From DASTPP01 sp035762175 (GTDB lineage: Bacteria; Myxococcota_A; Polyangia; Polyangiales; Polyangiaceae): 64,000 nt of DNA. Below the pieces are notes generated by a model. The model did not search any database. It saw only the letters and a list, made by a program, of their open reading frames with translations, and was not told where the DNA came from. A program made the translations under genes and the position numbers. Below are positions 32,532 through 41,246 of this stretch, piece by piece. The stretch lies in assembly GCA_035762175.1 (NCBI GenBank), contig DASTPP010000337.1, positions 1 through 64,000 of the forward strand, written 5' to 3'. Positions within the stretch are counted from its first letter, which is position 1; each line of letters opens with the position of its first letter.

Positions 32532-34739
32532 ATGAGGCGAGGCCGCGGCGGGGGTGGTACGATCGTGCTCGGGGCGGCGGTGGTGTGCGCGGCCTGTGCG
32601 GGCGCGGTCGAGGGGCCCGAGGGGTCGGGGCCGGGCGGGCCGGCGGCGGGGCCCGGGCCGAGGCTGCCGGAGGCGGCGGCCGGGGCGCTCGCGCCCTCGC
32701 GGGTCGAGCTGGCGGGGGCGCCGTCGGGCAAAGAGATCGCCGACGTCGAGCGCTGCGAGGGCTGCCACGCCGAGACGGTCGAGGCGTGGCGCGCGAGCGC
32801 GCACGCGAACGCGTCGTTCAGCAACCCCATTTACCGAGCGAGCGTCGAGCGCTTCCGGCGCGAGGCGGGCAACGAGAAGAGCAACTTCTGCGCGGGCTGC
32901 CACGACGTCGCCCTGCTCGTCGACGGGGCGATGGCGGGCGAGATCGCGCCCGAAGACCCCCGCGCGCACGCCGGCGTCACCTGCCTCGTCTGCCACGGCA
33001 TCGACGCGGTGCGCGCCGACGGCAACGGCAGCTACCGGCTGCGCGCCTTCGACCCGGCCATCCCGACCACCGACGAGCCGGCGGCGATCGCGGCGCACCG
33101 GGCCCGCGTGGCGACGCCGGCGCTGCGCGACGCCTCGCTCTGCGGGGCCTGCCACCGGGCCTTTTTGCACGAGGACACGGGCAACCCCTTTCACTTCCCG
33201 GGGCAGGACGACGCGACGGCCTTTCGCGGGTCGGCGTACGCGGGCAGCCTGTCGGCGCGCGTCGACCCGGGCGTCGAGCCGAAGCGCTGCCAGGACTGCC
33301 ACCAGGCGCGCGAGCCGGCGACGCGCGACGTGGTGGCCGAGCGGCGGGACGGGCGGCTGGCCTCGCACCGATTTCTGGGCGGGCACACCTTCCTCGCGTC
33401 GCTGCGCGGCGACGCGCCGCAGGTCGAGCGCACGCGCGAGTTCTTGCGCGGCACGGCGTCGGTCGACGTCGCGGCGCTGGTGCGCGAAGACGGCGCGCGC
33501 GTGGTGCCGCCCGACGGCGCGCCGATCGCGCCGGGCGAGCGGGTGCGGCTCGACGTGGTGTTGCGCAACCTCGGGACGGGGCACCGGTTTCCGGGCGGCG
33601 TGATGGACGTGCAAGACACCTGGCTCGAGGTCACGGTCGACGACGCCGCGGGGCGCCGCCTGGCGGAGGCGGGCGCACGGCAGGCCGAGGGCGGGGCCGA
33701 CCCGAGCGCGCACCGGCTGCTCGCCTTCACCATCGACGAGCGCGGGCAGCCGCTCTGGGAGCACCAGACCGAGCGCTTCCGGGCGGTCGCGTGGAACCAC
33801 ACCCTCGGCGCCCGCGAGGCCGCGGCGGTGTCGTACGCCTTCGAGGTACCAGACACGCTGCCGCCCGGGTCGCTACCGCTCGTCGTGAGCGTGCGGCTCT
33901 TGCACCGCAGCCGCAACCTCGAGCTGCAGCGGGTCGCGTGCGCCGACCTCGCGGACGAGCGCGGGCGGCGCTTCCAGGCCGCGGCGCCGGGCCCGGCGCC
34001 GGCCGACCCTTGCGCGCCGCAGCCGATCGTCGAGATCGGGCGGGCGTCGGTCGAGCTCGGGGCCGGGGCGTCGGCCTCGGCCGGGCGGGCGGCCTGGTCG
34101 CGCGCGTACGAGCTCGGGCTGGCGATGCTGCGGGCGCCGCAGGAGTACCTCGGCGAGGCCGAAGCGAGCCTCGAGGCGGCGTGGGGCGAGCTCGGGGCGC
34201 CCGAGGGCGAGCCGCGCGCCATGCTCGCGTCGGCGCTCGCCGAGGCCTCGGCCCGCCGGGGCAGGCTCGCCGAGGCGCTCGCGTGGGCCGAGCGGGCCGA
34301 GGCCGGCGCGCCCGGGCACCCGGCGATCGCCCGGGTGCGGGGCGAGGCCTACGCGCAGGTCTGGCGCTGGGGCGAGGCGAGCGCGTGGTACGGGCGGGCG
34401 GCCGAGGCCTCGCCCGACGACCCCGCCGCCTGGTCGCGCTTCGCCGTCGCCGCGGCGGCCGCGGGGCGCGAGGGCGAGGCGCGATCGGCGTCGGCCCGGT
34501 GCCTGTCGCTCTTGCCGCGCGAGCCCGACTGCCTGCGGGTGCAGGCGCTCGCGTTCGGGCCGGGCGCGGCCTGGGACGCCTTCGCCACCTTCCGGCTGCC
34601 CGACGGCGCCTCGGGCTGGCGGGGGCGCTGCTCGGCGGGGGTGCCGGGCTGCGCGCTCGAGCGGGTGCCGGTGCACACCCACCCGCTGCTACCGCCGGCC
34701 GGCGGGGCGCCGCGGGGCGCGAAAGGCCCCCCGGGCTGA
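32532..34739 (+). CDS. Pentaheme cytochrome c-type lipoprotein with C-terminal TPR region
   Basis: 735 residues from ATG 32532, behind GAGAGGG. A membrane/lipoprotein-type signal (VLGAAVVCAACAG) leads to five C-x-x-C-H haem sites in the first 260 residues: CEGCH, CAGCH, CLVCH, CGACH and CQDCH. The layout resembles cytochrome c554-family domains. A strand-rich middle domain (LDVVLRNLGTGHRFPGGVMD, then SVRLLHRSRNLELQ) and C-terminal TPR-like helices follow (ASALAEASARRGRLAEALAW; AWYGRAAEASPDDPAAWSRF). Probably periplasmic or surface electron transfer, with the TPR part binding a partner. No other redox gene flanks it. Confidence 0.88.
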   Translation: MRRGRGGGGTIVLGAAVVCAACAGAVEGPEGSGPGGPAAGPGPRLPEAAAGALAPSRVELAGAPSGKEIADVERCEGCHAETVEAWRASAHANASFSNPIYRASVERFRREAGNEKSNFCAGCHDVALLVDGAMAGEIAPEDPRAHAGVTCLVCHGIDAVRADGNGSYRLRAFDPAIPTTDEPAAIAAHRARVATPALRDASLCGACHRAFLHEDTGNPFHFPGQDDATAFRGSAYAGSLSARVDPGVEPKRCQDCHQAREPATRDVVAERRDGRLASHRFLGGHTFLASLRGDAPQVERTREFLRGTASVDVAALVREDGARVVPPDGAPIAPGERVRLDVVLRNLGTGHRFPGGVMDVQDTWLEVTVDDAAGRRLAEAGARQAEGGADPSAHRLLAFTIDERGQPLWEHQTERFRAVAWNHTLGAREAAAVSYAFEVPDTLPPGSLPLVVSVRLLHRSRNLELQRVACADLADERGRRFQAAAPGPAPADPCAPQPIVEIGRASVELGAGASASAGRAAWSRAYELGLAMLRAPQEYLGEAEASLEAAWGELGAPEGEPRAMLASALAEASARRGRLAEALAWAERAEAGAPGHPAIARVRGEAYAQVWRWGEASAWYGRAAEASPDDPAAWSRFAVAAAAAGREGEARSASARCLSLLPREPDCLRVQALAFGPGAAWDAFATFRLPDGASGWRGRCSAGVPGCALERVPVHTHPLLPPAGGAPRGAKGPPG

Positions 34740-34795
34740 GCGCGGGGGCGCGGGGCCATTCCACCCGGGCCGAAACCGCTCTACAAGGGCGCCAC

Positions 34796-35968
34796 ATGGT
34801 CGTCAGCGCGCCCTCGATCGCGTCCCGGCTTGCCCGCCTCGCCGGGCGGCTCGAGCAACAGTTCATCGGCAAGGACGAGGTCATCCGCCTTCTGCTGGTC
34901 TCGGCCGTCGCGGGCGAGCACGCGCTCCTGGTGGGCCCGCCGGGCACGGCGAAGAGCGCGCTCGTGCGCGCGCTGGCGCGCTCGATGCGGGCGGCCTACT
35001 TCGAGTACCTGCTGACGCGCTTCACCGAGCCGAACGAGATCTTCGGGCCGGTCGACATCCAGGCCTTCCGAGCGGGGCAGTACCGGCGGCGCACCGAGGG
35101 CATGCTGCCGTCGGCGCAGATCGTCTTCCTCGACGAGGTGTTCAAGTCGAACAGCGCGATCTTGAACTCGCTGCTGACGCTGCTGAACGAGCGCGTCTAC
35201 GCGGTGGGCGGCGAGGTGGTGCGCTGCCCGCTCGTCAGCGTGTTCGGGGCGAGCAACGAGGTGCCCTCCGACGACACGCTCGTCGCCATCTTCGACCGCT
35301 TCTTGCTGCGGGTGCGCAACGACAACCTCGACGCGTACCACTTCTCCGACCTCTTGCGCCGCGGCGTCGACCTCGAGGTCAAGCAGGCCTCGGGCGCCGA
35401 AGACGCCCCGCTCGTCTCGGTCGACGATCTCGAAGAGTTCCGCGGCAATTTGAGCCGCCACATGGCCTTCGACGAGGGGTTCCTCGCGTCGTACAAGGGC
35501 CTCGTCTTCCAGATCCGGGCCGAGGGCATCACGCTGAGCGACCGGCGCGTGGTCAAGATGCTCAAGCTCTTCGCCGCCTCGGCCTTCCTCGACGGGCGGC
35601 CGAAGCCCGACGCGAGCGACTTCTTCTTGCTCAAACACATCTGGAACAACGAAGATCAGGCGCCCATCCTCGAGGCCTTGGTGCAGCCCGAGCTCGACGC
35701 GTTCCACCGCGAGCACCCCGACCGGCGCCGCGTCGGCAGCGTCGGCGTCGGGGTCGAGGCGCTCGCCGCCGAGATCGAGCGCATCCGCCACGTGTTGACG
35801 GGCGGCACGCCGCTCGGCGACGTGCAGCTCTTCACGCAGCTCAAGGCGCTCGGCGAGATCAAGACGGCGCTCGCGTCCTTGCAAGACAACCGGGCGCGCG
35901 AGCTCGAGCGGCGCGTGCAAGACCTGCTCGAGGCGTCCTTCCGCACGGGCCGCTTCGCCGACCTCTGA
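34796..35968 (+). CDS. MoxR-family AAA+ ATPase
   Basis: 390 residues from ATG 34796. AAA+ core: Walker A LLVGPPGTAKSALVRALA (about residues 43-60), the MoxR/RavA-type LTRFTEPNEIFGPVDIQAF, Walker B IVFLDEVFKSNSAILNSLLT, sensor 1 FGASNEVPSD and arginine-finger region AIFDRFLLRV. A long C-terminal helical region ends in a coiled-coil-like ALASLQDNRARELERRVQDL. MoxR ATPases act as chaperones, usually with a VWA-domain partner; none is seen here. dut follows after 11 bases. Confidence 0.93.
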   Translation: MVVSAPSIASRLARLAGRLEQQFIGKDEVIRLLLVSAVAGEHALLVGPPGTAKSALVRALARSMRAAYFEYLLTRFTEPNEIFGPVDIQAFRAGQYRRRTEGMLPSAQIVFLDEVFKSNSAILNSLLTLLNERVYAVGGEVVRCPLVSVFGASNEVPSDDTLVAIFDRFLLRVRNDNLDAYHFSDLLRRGVDLEVKQASGAEDAPLVSVDDLEEFRGNLSRHMAFDEGFLASYKGLVFQIRAEGITLSDRRVVKMLKLFAASAFLDGRPKPDASDFFLLKHIWNNEDQAPILEALVQPELDAFHREHPDRRRVGSVGVGVEALAAEIERIRHVLTGGTPLGDVQLFTQLKALGEIKTALASLQDNRARELERRVQDLLEASFRTGRFADL

Positions 35969-35979
35969 GGGGCGCGCGC

Positions 35980-36447
35980 GTGTCCGACGAGCGGCCCCTC
36001 GTGCGCCTCCTGCGCCTGCCGAGCGGCGGCGAGCCCGACGCCCTGCCCGCGCCCGCCTACCAGAGCGAGGGGGCCGCGGGCTTCGACCTGCGGGCCGCGC
36101 TGCGCGACGAGCTCGTGATCGCCCCGGGCGACCGGGCGCTCGTGCCGACGGGCTACGCCCTCGCGCTGCCCGAGGGCTACGAGGGCCAGGTGCGCCCGCG
36201 GAGCGGCCTCGCCCTGCACCACGGCGTCACCGTGCTCAACGCGCCGGGCACCGTCGACGCCGACTTCCGGGGCGAGATCGCGGTCGTGCTCGTCAACCAC
36301 GGCCGCGAGCCCTTCCGGGTGCGGCGGGGCGACCGCATCGCGCAAATGGTCGTCGCCCGCGCGTTCCGGGCCGAGCTCCGCCCGGTCGACGCGCTCGAGC
36401 CGACGGCGCGGGGCGCGGGCGGCTACGGGTCGACCGGGCGGCGGTAA
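35980..36447 (+). CDS. dut: dUTP diphosphatase
   Basis: 155 residues from GTG 35980. All five dUTPase motifs: I AGFDLRA, II RPRSGLALHHG, III LNAPGTVDADFRGEI (catalytic Asp), IV RGDRIAQMV, V RGAGGYGSTG at the C-terminus. It hydrolyses dUTP to dUMP and PPi, protecting DNA from uracil; a family-4 uracil-DNA glycosylase is also encoded 12 kb away. Linked by 11 bases to the MoxR gene. A hairpin at 36453-36497 follows. Confidence 0.96.
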   Translation: MSDERPLVRLLRLPSGGEPDALPAPAYQSEGAAGFDLRAALRDELVIAPGDRALVPTGYALALPEGYEGQVRPRSGLALHHGVTVLNAPGTVDADFRGEIAVVLVNHGREPFRVRRGDRIAQMVVARAFRAELRPVDALEPTARGAGGYGSTGRR

Positions 36448-36452
36448 ACCGG

Positions 36453-36497
36453 CCGTCCGACCCGGGCGCAGCACTCTCTCGATCGCCGGTCGGACGG
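36453..36497. terminator. Long-loop hairpin between convergent genes
   Basis: CCGTCCGACC (36453-36462) pairs perfectly with GGTCGGACGG (36488-36497) around a 25-base loop, and pairing extends imperfectly outward. It is centred in the 63-base gap between dut (plus) and the dienelactone hydrolase (minus), as for a bidirectional terminator, but there is no T run. Confidence 0.5.
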
Positions 36498-36510
36498 TTC
36501 GGTCGGCGCG

Positions 36511-37395
36511 CTAGCCGCCCTTGAGGTTCGCCGTGAAGAAGGCCTGCACCTCTTGCCAGGCGGCGGCGGCGTCGCCCTGATCGTAGGCCTTGGACGAGGG
36601 GTTGGCGAAGGCATGGTCGGCGTCGTAGCGCAAGACGCGCGCGCTGACGCCCGCCTGCTTGAGCCCGGCCTCGAAGGCGTCGACCTTCGCGGGGGGTATG
36701 CTCTCGTCGCGCGTGCCGAAGATGGCGAGCACCTTCGCCTTGATGGGCCGCAGCTGGTCGGCCTCGGTCGGCACGAAGCCGTAGTAGACGACGGACGCGT
36801 CGAGCTCGGGCAGGGCGAGCGCGGCGCGCAGCGACCAGCCGCCGCCGAAGCACCAGCCGATCGAGCCCGTCTTCGGCGCCCGGACCCGGGCGTCGCCCGC
36901 CAGAAAGCGGTGCCCGGCCTCGACGATGGCCTTGGCCTTCGCCTCGTCGACGGCCTTCATGGTGCGCAGGGCCGTGTCGGGGTCGGTGGCGACGACGCCG
37001 CCGTAAAGGTCGAGCGCGAGGGCGGCGTAGCCGGCGGCGGCGAGGCGGTCGGACCAATGCTTGATGTTGTCGTTGAGGCCCCACCACTCGTGAAGGACGA
37101 GCACGGCCGGCAGCGGCGCGCTCGCGCCGGGCGGCAGGCTCAAGTACGCGCGGGCGCCGCCCACCTCGACCGCCTCGCCCTTGGGCGGGGGCCGGGGCGC
37201 CGGGTCGAGCTGGTGCAGGGCCTTGAAGGCGTCTTCGCTGAGGGGGCCGGTGGCGGGGTGCTTCGCCTCCGCCGTCGCGGGCGCGGGCGGCGCGCTCTCG
37301 GCGCCCGCCCGCTCGCCCCCCGACGCCCCGCACGCCGCGAGCAGGGTCGCGAAGAGCCCCCGGGTGACGGCCTTGACGAGCTTGACGACCTTCAT
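36511..37395 (-). CDS. Dienelactone hydrolase-family lipoprotein
   Basis: 294 residues from ATG 37395. Lipoprotein signal LVKAVTRGLFATLLAACGAS with lipobox LAAC. The DLH fold is clear: VLVLHEWWGLNDNIKHWSDR, nucleophile Cys in IGWCFGGGWSL, Asp in IFGTRDESIP, His in YDADHAFANP, giving the Cys-Asp-His triad. Dienelactone hydrolases open cyclic esters; most are cytosolic, so membrane-anchored export is unusual and points to another ester substrate. Confidence 0.9.
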   Translation of the reverse strand: MKVVKLVKAVTRGLFATLLAACGASGGERAGAESAPPAPATAEAKHPATGPLSEDAFKALHQLDPAPRPPPKGEAVEVGGARAYLSLPPGASAPLPAVLVLHEWWGLNDNIKHWSDRLAAAGYAALALDLYGGVVATDPDTALRTMKAVDEAKAKAIVEAGHRFLAGDARVRAPKTGSIGWCFGGGWSLRAALALPELDASVVYYGFVPTEADQLRPIKAKVLAIFGTRDESIPPAKVDAFEAGLKQAGVSARVLRYDADHAFANPSSKAYDQGDAAAAWQEVQAFFTANLKGG

Positions 37396-37556
37396 GACGC
37401 CGAAGCGTGGCGCGACCGCCGGCGGGGGGCCAAGTCCGTGGCGCGCGGGCGCGGGGCCGCGGCGCGGGCCGGGGGCCCGATCCGGGCGGCGCGGTTGCAA
37501 CGGGCCGGAAAACCGTGCACAGAAGGCGCCGAGGGCGGCGAGAGCGAGGGCGTCAG

Positions 37557-38114
37557 GTGGCGACGAACGGGCACGATGAAGGCGGGCCGAGCGGGCACGA
37601 CGAAGGCGAGCCGAGCGGGCACGACGAAGGCAGGCCCAAGCGACCCGGCGAGGCCGGCGGGCCCCGCGAGCGGCGGCGCGCAGGCCTGCGCAACGCGCTC
37701 ATCGGCCTCGCCGCCTCGGCCGCCCTCGTCTCGCCCGTCCTCCGCCGCGAGCCGCGCGACGGCTTCCCGCTCTCGACGTACCCGATGTTCTCCGAGCACC
37801 GCGAGCGAGAGCTGACGCTCGTGCACGCCGTGGCCGCCTTCGAGGGCGGCGAGAGAAAGCCGCTGCCGCCCCGGCTGCTCGGCACCGAAGAGGTGCTGCA
37901 GGCGCGCTCGCTCTTGCGCCGCAGCGTCGAGGCGGGCGAGGCGCCCGCGCTCTGCGCCCGCGTGGCCGAGCGCCTGCGGGCCGAGGGGCCGCGGCCGGCC
38001 TTCCAGGCCGCGCGCGAGGTCGAGGTGCGCACGGACACCTACGACGTCCTTTCTTATTACGAAACGCGGACCCCGGCCCGCCCCGGCGTCGTGCACGCCC
38101 GCTGCCCCATCTGA
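37557..38114 (+). CDS. Hypothetical membrane-anchored partner of HTTM protein
   Basis: 185 residues from GTG 37557. The N-terminus carries three copies of an 8-residue repeat (GHDEGGPS, GHDEGEPS, GHDEGRPK) from a 24-bp tandem repeat. One transmembrane helix follows (RNALIGLAASAALVSPVL), then a soluble domain with GFPLSTYPMFSEHRERELTL and a C-terminal RTDTYDVLSYYETRTP. The family is not named; the P-M-F motif and TGATG overlap with the HTTM gene suggest an obligate two-component membrane unit. Confidence 0.75.
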   Translation: MATNGHDEGGPSGHDEGEPSGHDEGRPKRPGEAGGPRERRRAGLRNALIGLAASAALVSPVLRREPRDGFPLSTYPMFSEHRERELTLVHAVAAFEGGERKPLPPRLLGTEEVLQARSLLRRSVEAGEAPALCARVAERLRAEGPRPAFQAAREVEVRTDTYDVLSYYETRTPARPGVVHARCPI

Positions 38115-39052
38115 TGGCCGCCCCGGCCCCCGCGAGGCCAGCCCTCGAACGCTTCCTCGCGTGGTGGACGCCGCCCGCGCCCGCCGCCCGCCTCGCCTCC
38201 GTCCGCGTGCTCGTCGGCGTCTACGTGCTCGGCTACTTCGCGCTGCGCGCCCGGCACCTCGCCGCCGTCGCGCGCCTGCCCGAGGGGCAGTTCCGCCCCG
38301 TCGGGCTCGCCGCGCTCGCGCCCGCGCCCCTGCCCGCCCCGCTCGTGTACGCGTCCGTCGCCGCCGCCGCCCTCGCCGCCGTCGCCTTCGCGACCGGCTT
38401 TCGCTACCGCGTGACCGGCCCCCTCTTCGCCGCGCTTTTGCTCTGGGTGACGAGCTACCGCAACTCGTGGGGCATGATCTTCCACACCGACAACCTCGCC
38501 GTCGCCCACGTCCTGGTGCTCGGCCTCGCGCCCGCCGCCGACGCGCTCTCGCGCGACGCGGGCCGGCGCGGCGGGCCCCCGCCGCCCGACGGCCACCGCT
38601 ACGGCTTCCCCCTCCGGCTGCTGTGCCTCATCACGGTCATCACGTACGTGCTCGCCGGCGTCGCCAAGGTCCGAAACGCCGGGCTCGGCTGGGCGGCGGG
38701 CGAGACGCTCCGCATCTGGATCGGCATCGACAACCTGCGCAAGATGGAGCTCGGCGACCTCTACTCGCCGCTCGGCTTCGCCCTGCTACGCCACCCCTGG
38801 GTCTTCCCGCCGTTCGCCGCCTACACGCTGCTCGTCGAGTTCGGCGCCCCGCTCGCGCTGCTCGGGGGGCGCCCGGCCAAGATCTGGTGCTGGTGCGCGT
38901 GGCTCTTCCACGCGGGGGTGCTCGCCTTCATGGGTATCCTGTTCGCCTACCCGCTTAGCGGCATCGCGTTCGCGCCCTTCTTCGGCGCCGAGCGCCTTAC
39001 CCTGGGCCGGCGCCAGCCCCCCGACCCGCCCCCGCCGGACGTCACGCCCTGA
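38114..39052 (+). CDS. HTTM-domain (VKGC-like) membrane protein
   Basis: 312 residues, start overlapping the previous stop by one base. Horizontally transferred transmembrane (HTTM) domain features: VRVLVGVYVLGYFALRARHL, LWVTSYRNSWGMIFHTDNLA (conserved N-x-x-H-x-D-N), ITVITYVLAGVAKVRNAGLG (K in A-K-V). About seven transmembrane helices. The family includes vitamin K-dependent gamma-carboxylase relatives, but bacterial HTTM proteins mostly have unknown reactions. The tight coupling to the preceding gene suggests a complex. Confidence 0.85.
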   Translation: MAAPAPARPALERFLAWWTPPAPAARLASVRVLVGVYVLGYFALRARHLAAVARLPEGQFRPVGLAALAPAPLPAPLVYASVAAAALAAVAFATGFRYRVTGPLFAALLLWVTSYRNSWGMIFHTDNLAVAHVLVLGLAPAADALSRDAGRRGGPPPPDGHRYGFPLRLLCLITVITYVLAGVAKVRNAGLGWAAGETLRIWIGIDNLRKMELGDLYSPLGFALLRHPWVFPPFAAYTLLVEFGAPLALLGGRPAKIWCWCAWLFHAGVLAFMGILFAYPLSGIAFAPFFGAERLTLGRRQPPDPPPPDVTP

Positions 39053-39227
39053 GGCACGCCGGCGCGGCGTGCGGGTTCGCCACACCGCCGCCATGCGCCG
39101 GCGCCACGCCCGCGCCCGGCCTTCAGCTTTTCGAGCGCGGGCGCGGGGCGTTGGCACTCTTCGTGATCATGGAGACGCAGAACGACGTCTGGCGCGAGCG
39201 CAGACGCTCCAACTGCAAGGGTTCACC

Positions 39228-39770
39228 ATGTCGGGGTCGAGAGCCCGTTTCCTTCTGTCGTTCGGCGCCTTCGTGGCCCTGCTCGGCGCCAGCTCGGCCG
39301 GCCGCGCCGAGCGGCCGCGGGCCTTTCGCGGCTCTTCGCTCCTGCAACTGACCGCCGCGCGCGAGGCGCTCGCGCCGGGCTCGTCGCGCAACTGGGGCCT
39401 TTCGTATCCCGTCGCCGACGAGACCTACGCCGGGCCCTGGGCCTATTCGCCGCTCGCGCCCGTCCCGCCCCACGTCCCGGCCCGGGCCTTCGTTACGCCC
39501 TTCGAGCGTAACGGCGAGCGTAACCCCGCCGCCGCGCCCGGCGCCCCCGACCCCAACGCCCAGGCCCGGCAGACCGAGAGCATGCTGAGCCGCCTCGGCC
39601 CCGTCGGCATGCTGGCGAGCGTGCTCATCCCGGCCGTGATGGCCTCCTCGAGCCATTCCGGCGCTGCTGGCTCGTCCGGCCGCGTCGCCCGCAACGACGT
39701 CAGCGCCCGCCTCGGCTTCGCCAAACTGGGCCGCGGCTACGGCATCGTGCTGACGGGCCGCTTCTACTGA
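39228..39770 (+). CDS. Secreted hypothetical protein
   Basis: 180 residues from ATG 39228. Signal peptide RARFLLSFGAFVALLGASSA with cleavage near GRAERP. The mature part is not recognised: a Pro-rich middle (YSPLAPVPPHVPARAFVTPF), one hydrophobic stretch LGPVGMLASVLIPAVMASSS and a strand-like end RLGFAKLGRGYGIVLTGRF that could be an outer-membrane-type C-terminal Phe/Tyr. Stands alone. Confidence 0.6.
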   Translation: MSGSRARFLLSFGAFVALLGASSAGRAERPRAFRGSSLLQLTAAREALAPGSSRNWGLSYPVADETYAGPWAYSPLAPVPPHVPARAFVTPFERNGERNPAAAPGAPDPNAQARQTESMLSRLGPVGMLASVLIPAVMASSSHSGAAGSSGRVARNDVSARLGFAKLGRGYGIVLTGRFY

Positions 39771-39963
39771 AGGCGGCGTCGCGCCCGGGGGCGGCCCTGC
39801 CGGCTCGCCGCGCCGCCCGCTCGCGGTCGCGCCCGCGACCCGAGTTTCGTACGGCTAGCCAAGAGCTAGCGGCGGGCGCCGTTCGAGGGGCGTCGGGGTG
39901 GCGCGAGGTGGGCGCGGGGCGCTTTGTCGAGCTCGGCCGCCCGCCCGGCGCCCGGCCGGGGTG

Positions 39964-40012
39964 GAGGCATCTTGCCCGCAGATTGAGGCATTTTGCCATC
40001 GAGCTCGAGGCA
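39964..40012. promoter_or_regulatory. Three phased direct repeats (GAGGCA...), operator-like
   Basis: GAGGCATCTTGCC (39964), GAGGCATTTTGCC (39985) and GAGGCA (40007) are spaced 21 and 22 bases apart, two helical turns, in the otherwise gene-free 39771-40250 region, about 240 bases upstream of the alpha/beta hydrolase start. Phased direct repeats typically bind an activator or repressor. Confidence 0.5.
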
Positions 40013-40250
40013 CGTGGGGCGGGGCGACGCCCGGCGTGAGGGTCGAGCCTGCGTCGGGGGGGCCTACCCGGGCTCCGGCGGCAATTGACGCGCTCGGGCA
40101 CGGGCGTTGCTCCTCCGGACGGGAAACAAGTCCCAGACGGCGCCGGCCCCCTGGAGGGGCGCCCTCGCGGGCGACGCGGGGCGGCCCCCTGGGGCGACGC
40201 GCCCAACGCAGCGCCCGCCGTACCGATCTGTCCAAAAGGAGAAAAAGCCC

Positions 40251-41222
40251 ATGCGAACCCTTCGCTTGCCCCACGTCCTCGGCGCCTTCGGCGCGGCCGA
40301 TCGCCGCCGGGGCGAGTTGCGCAAGGCGATCGATGCCGACACGCACGTCATCGAGAGCGCCGACGCGGGCTCCATCGCGTATTATGCCGACCCGAGCGGC
40401 TCGGGCCCGGCGCTCGTCCTCGTCCACAGCGTCAACGCGGCGGCCTCGTCGTACGAGGTGAAGCCCATCTTCGAGCACTTCCGGGGCACCCGCCCGGTCT
40501 ACGCGCTCGACCTGCCGGGCTTCGGCCTGTCCGAGCGGGCCGACCGGGCCTACACGCCGCGGCTCTACGCGAGCGCCATCTTGCACGTCTTGCGGCAGGT
40601 GGCGGCCAAGGGCGGGCACCTGCTGGCGCTCTCGCTCAGCAGCGAGTTCGCCGCGCTCGCGGCGCTCGAGGCGCCCGAGCTCGTGCGCTCGCTGACGCTG
40701 ATCGCGCCGACGGGCTTCGAGCGGCCGGGCAGCCGCCCGCTGGCCGAGCGCCTGCGGCTCGCGGTGGCCAAGGCGGCGGCGCTGCCGGGGCTCGGCCGGG
40801 CGCTCTTCGAGGGCGTGGTGCGGCGCCCGGTCATCGACTACTTCCTCCGCAAGGTGTTCGTCGGCGAGGTCGACCAGGGGCTCGCGCGCTACGCCTTCGA
40901 GACCGCGCACCGCCCCGGCGCCTGGCACGCGCCGCGGGCGTTCCTGCGCGGCTCGCTCTTCACGCCCGACATCCGTGAGGCGTACGCGAGGCTGCGCGAG
41001 CCGGTGCTCGTGCTGCACGACCGCGACCCGTACGGCGTCGCGGAGGAGATCGACGCCTTCGTGCGCGCGCACGGCAGCTGGCGCGCCCAGCGCGTCGGGC
41101 CGAGCCAGGGCATGCCGCAGTTCGAGCGCCCCGAGGCGACCTTCGGGGCGATCGAGACCTTCTTGCGCGACTCGGACGTGGCCGGCCAGGGCCACGGCGA
41201 AGAGGGCGCCCGCGCGGCCTGA
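40251..41222 (+). CDS. Alpha/beta-hydrolase
   Basis: 323 residues from ATG 40251 behind AAAAGGAG. Fold signatures: oxyanion strand PALVLVHSVNAAASSYEVKP, VYALDLPGFGLSERADR, then the nucleophile elbow LLALSLSSEFAAL, where the usual G-x-S-x-G has become A-L-S-L-S-S. Asp candidate in VLVLHDRDPYG; a C-terminal His is not obvious (GPSQGMPQFERPEATFGAIE). Substrate unknown; the atypical elbow and missing His leave activity in doubt. Confidence 0.82.
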   Translation: MRTLRLPHVLGAFGAADRRRGELRKAIDADTHVIESADAGSIAYYADPSGSGPALVLVHSVNAAASSYEVKPIFEHFRGTRPVYALDLPGFGLSERADRAYTPRLYASAILHVLRQVAAKGGHLLALSLSSEFAALAALEAPELVRSLTLIAPTGFERPGSRPLAERLRLAVAKAAALPGLGRALFEGVVRRPVIDYFLRKVFVGEVDQGLARYAFETAHRPGAWHAPRAFLRGSLFTPDIREAYARLREPVLVLHDRDPYGVAEEIDAFVRAHGSWRAQRVGPSQGMPQFERPEATFGAIETFLRDSDVAGQGHGEEGARAA

Positions 41223-41246
41223 GGGGCCCCGGGGCCGCGGGGGCGC

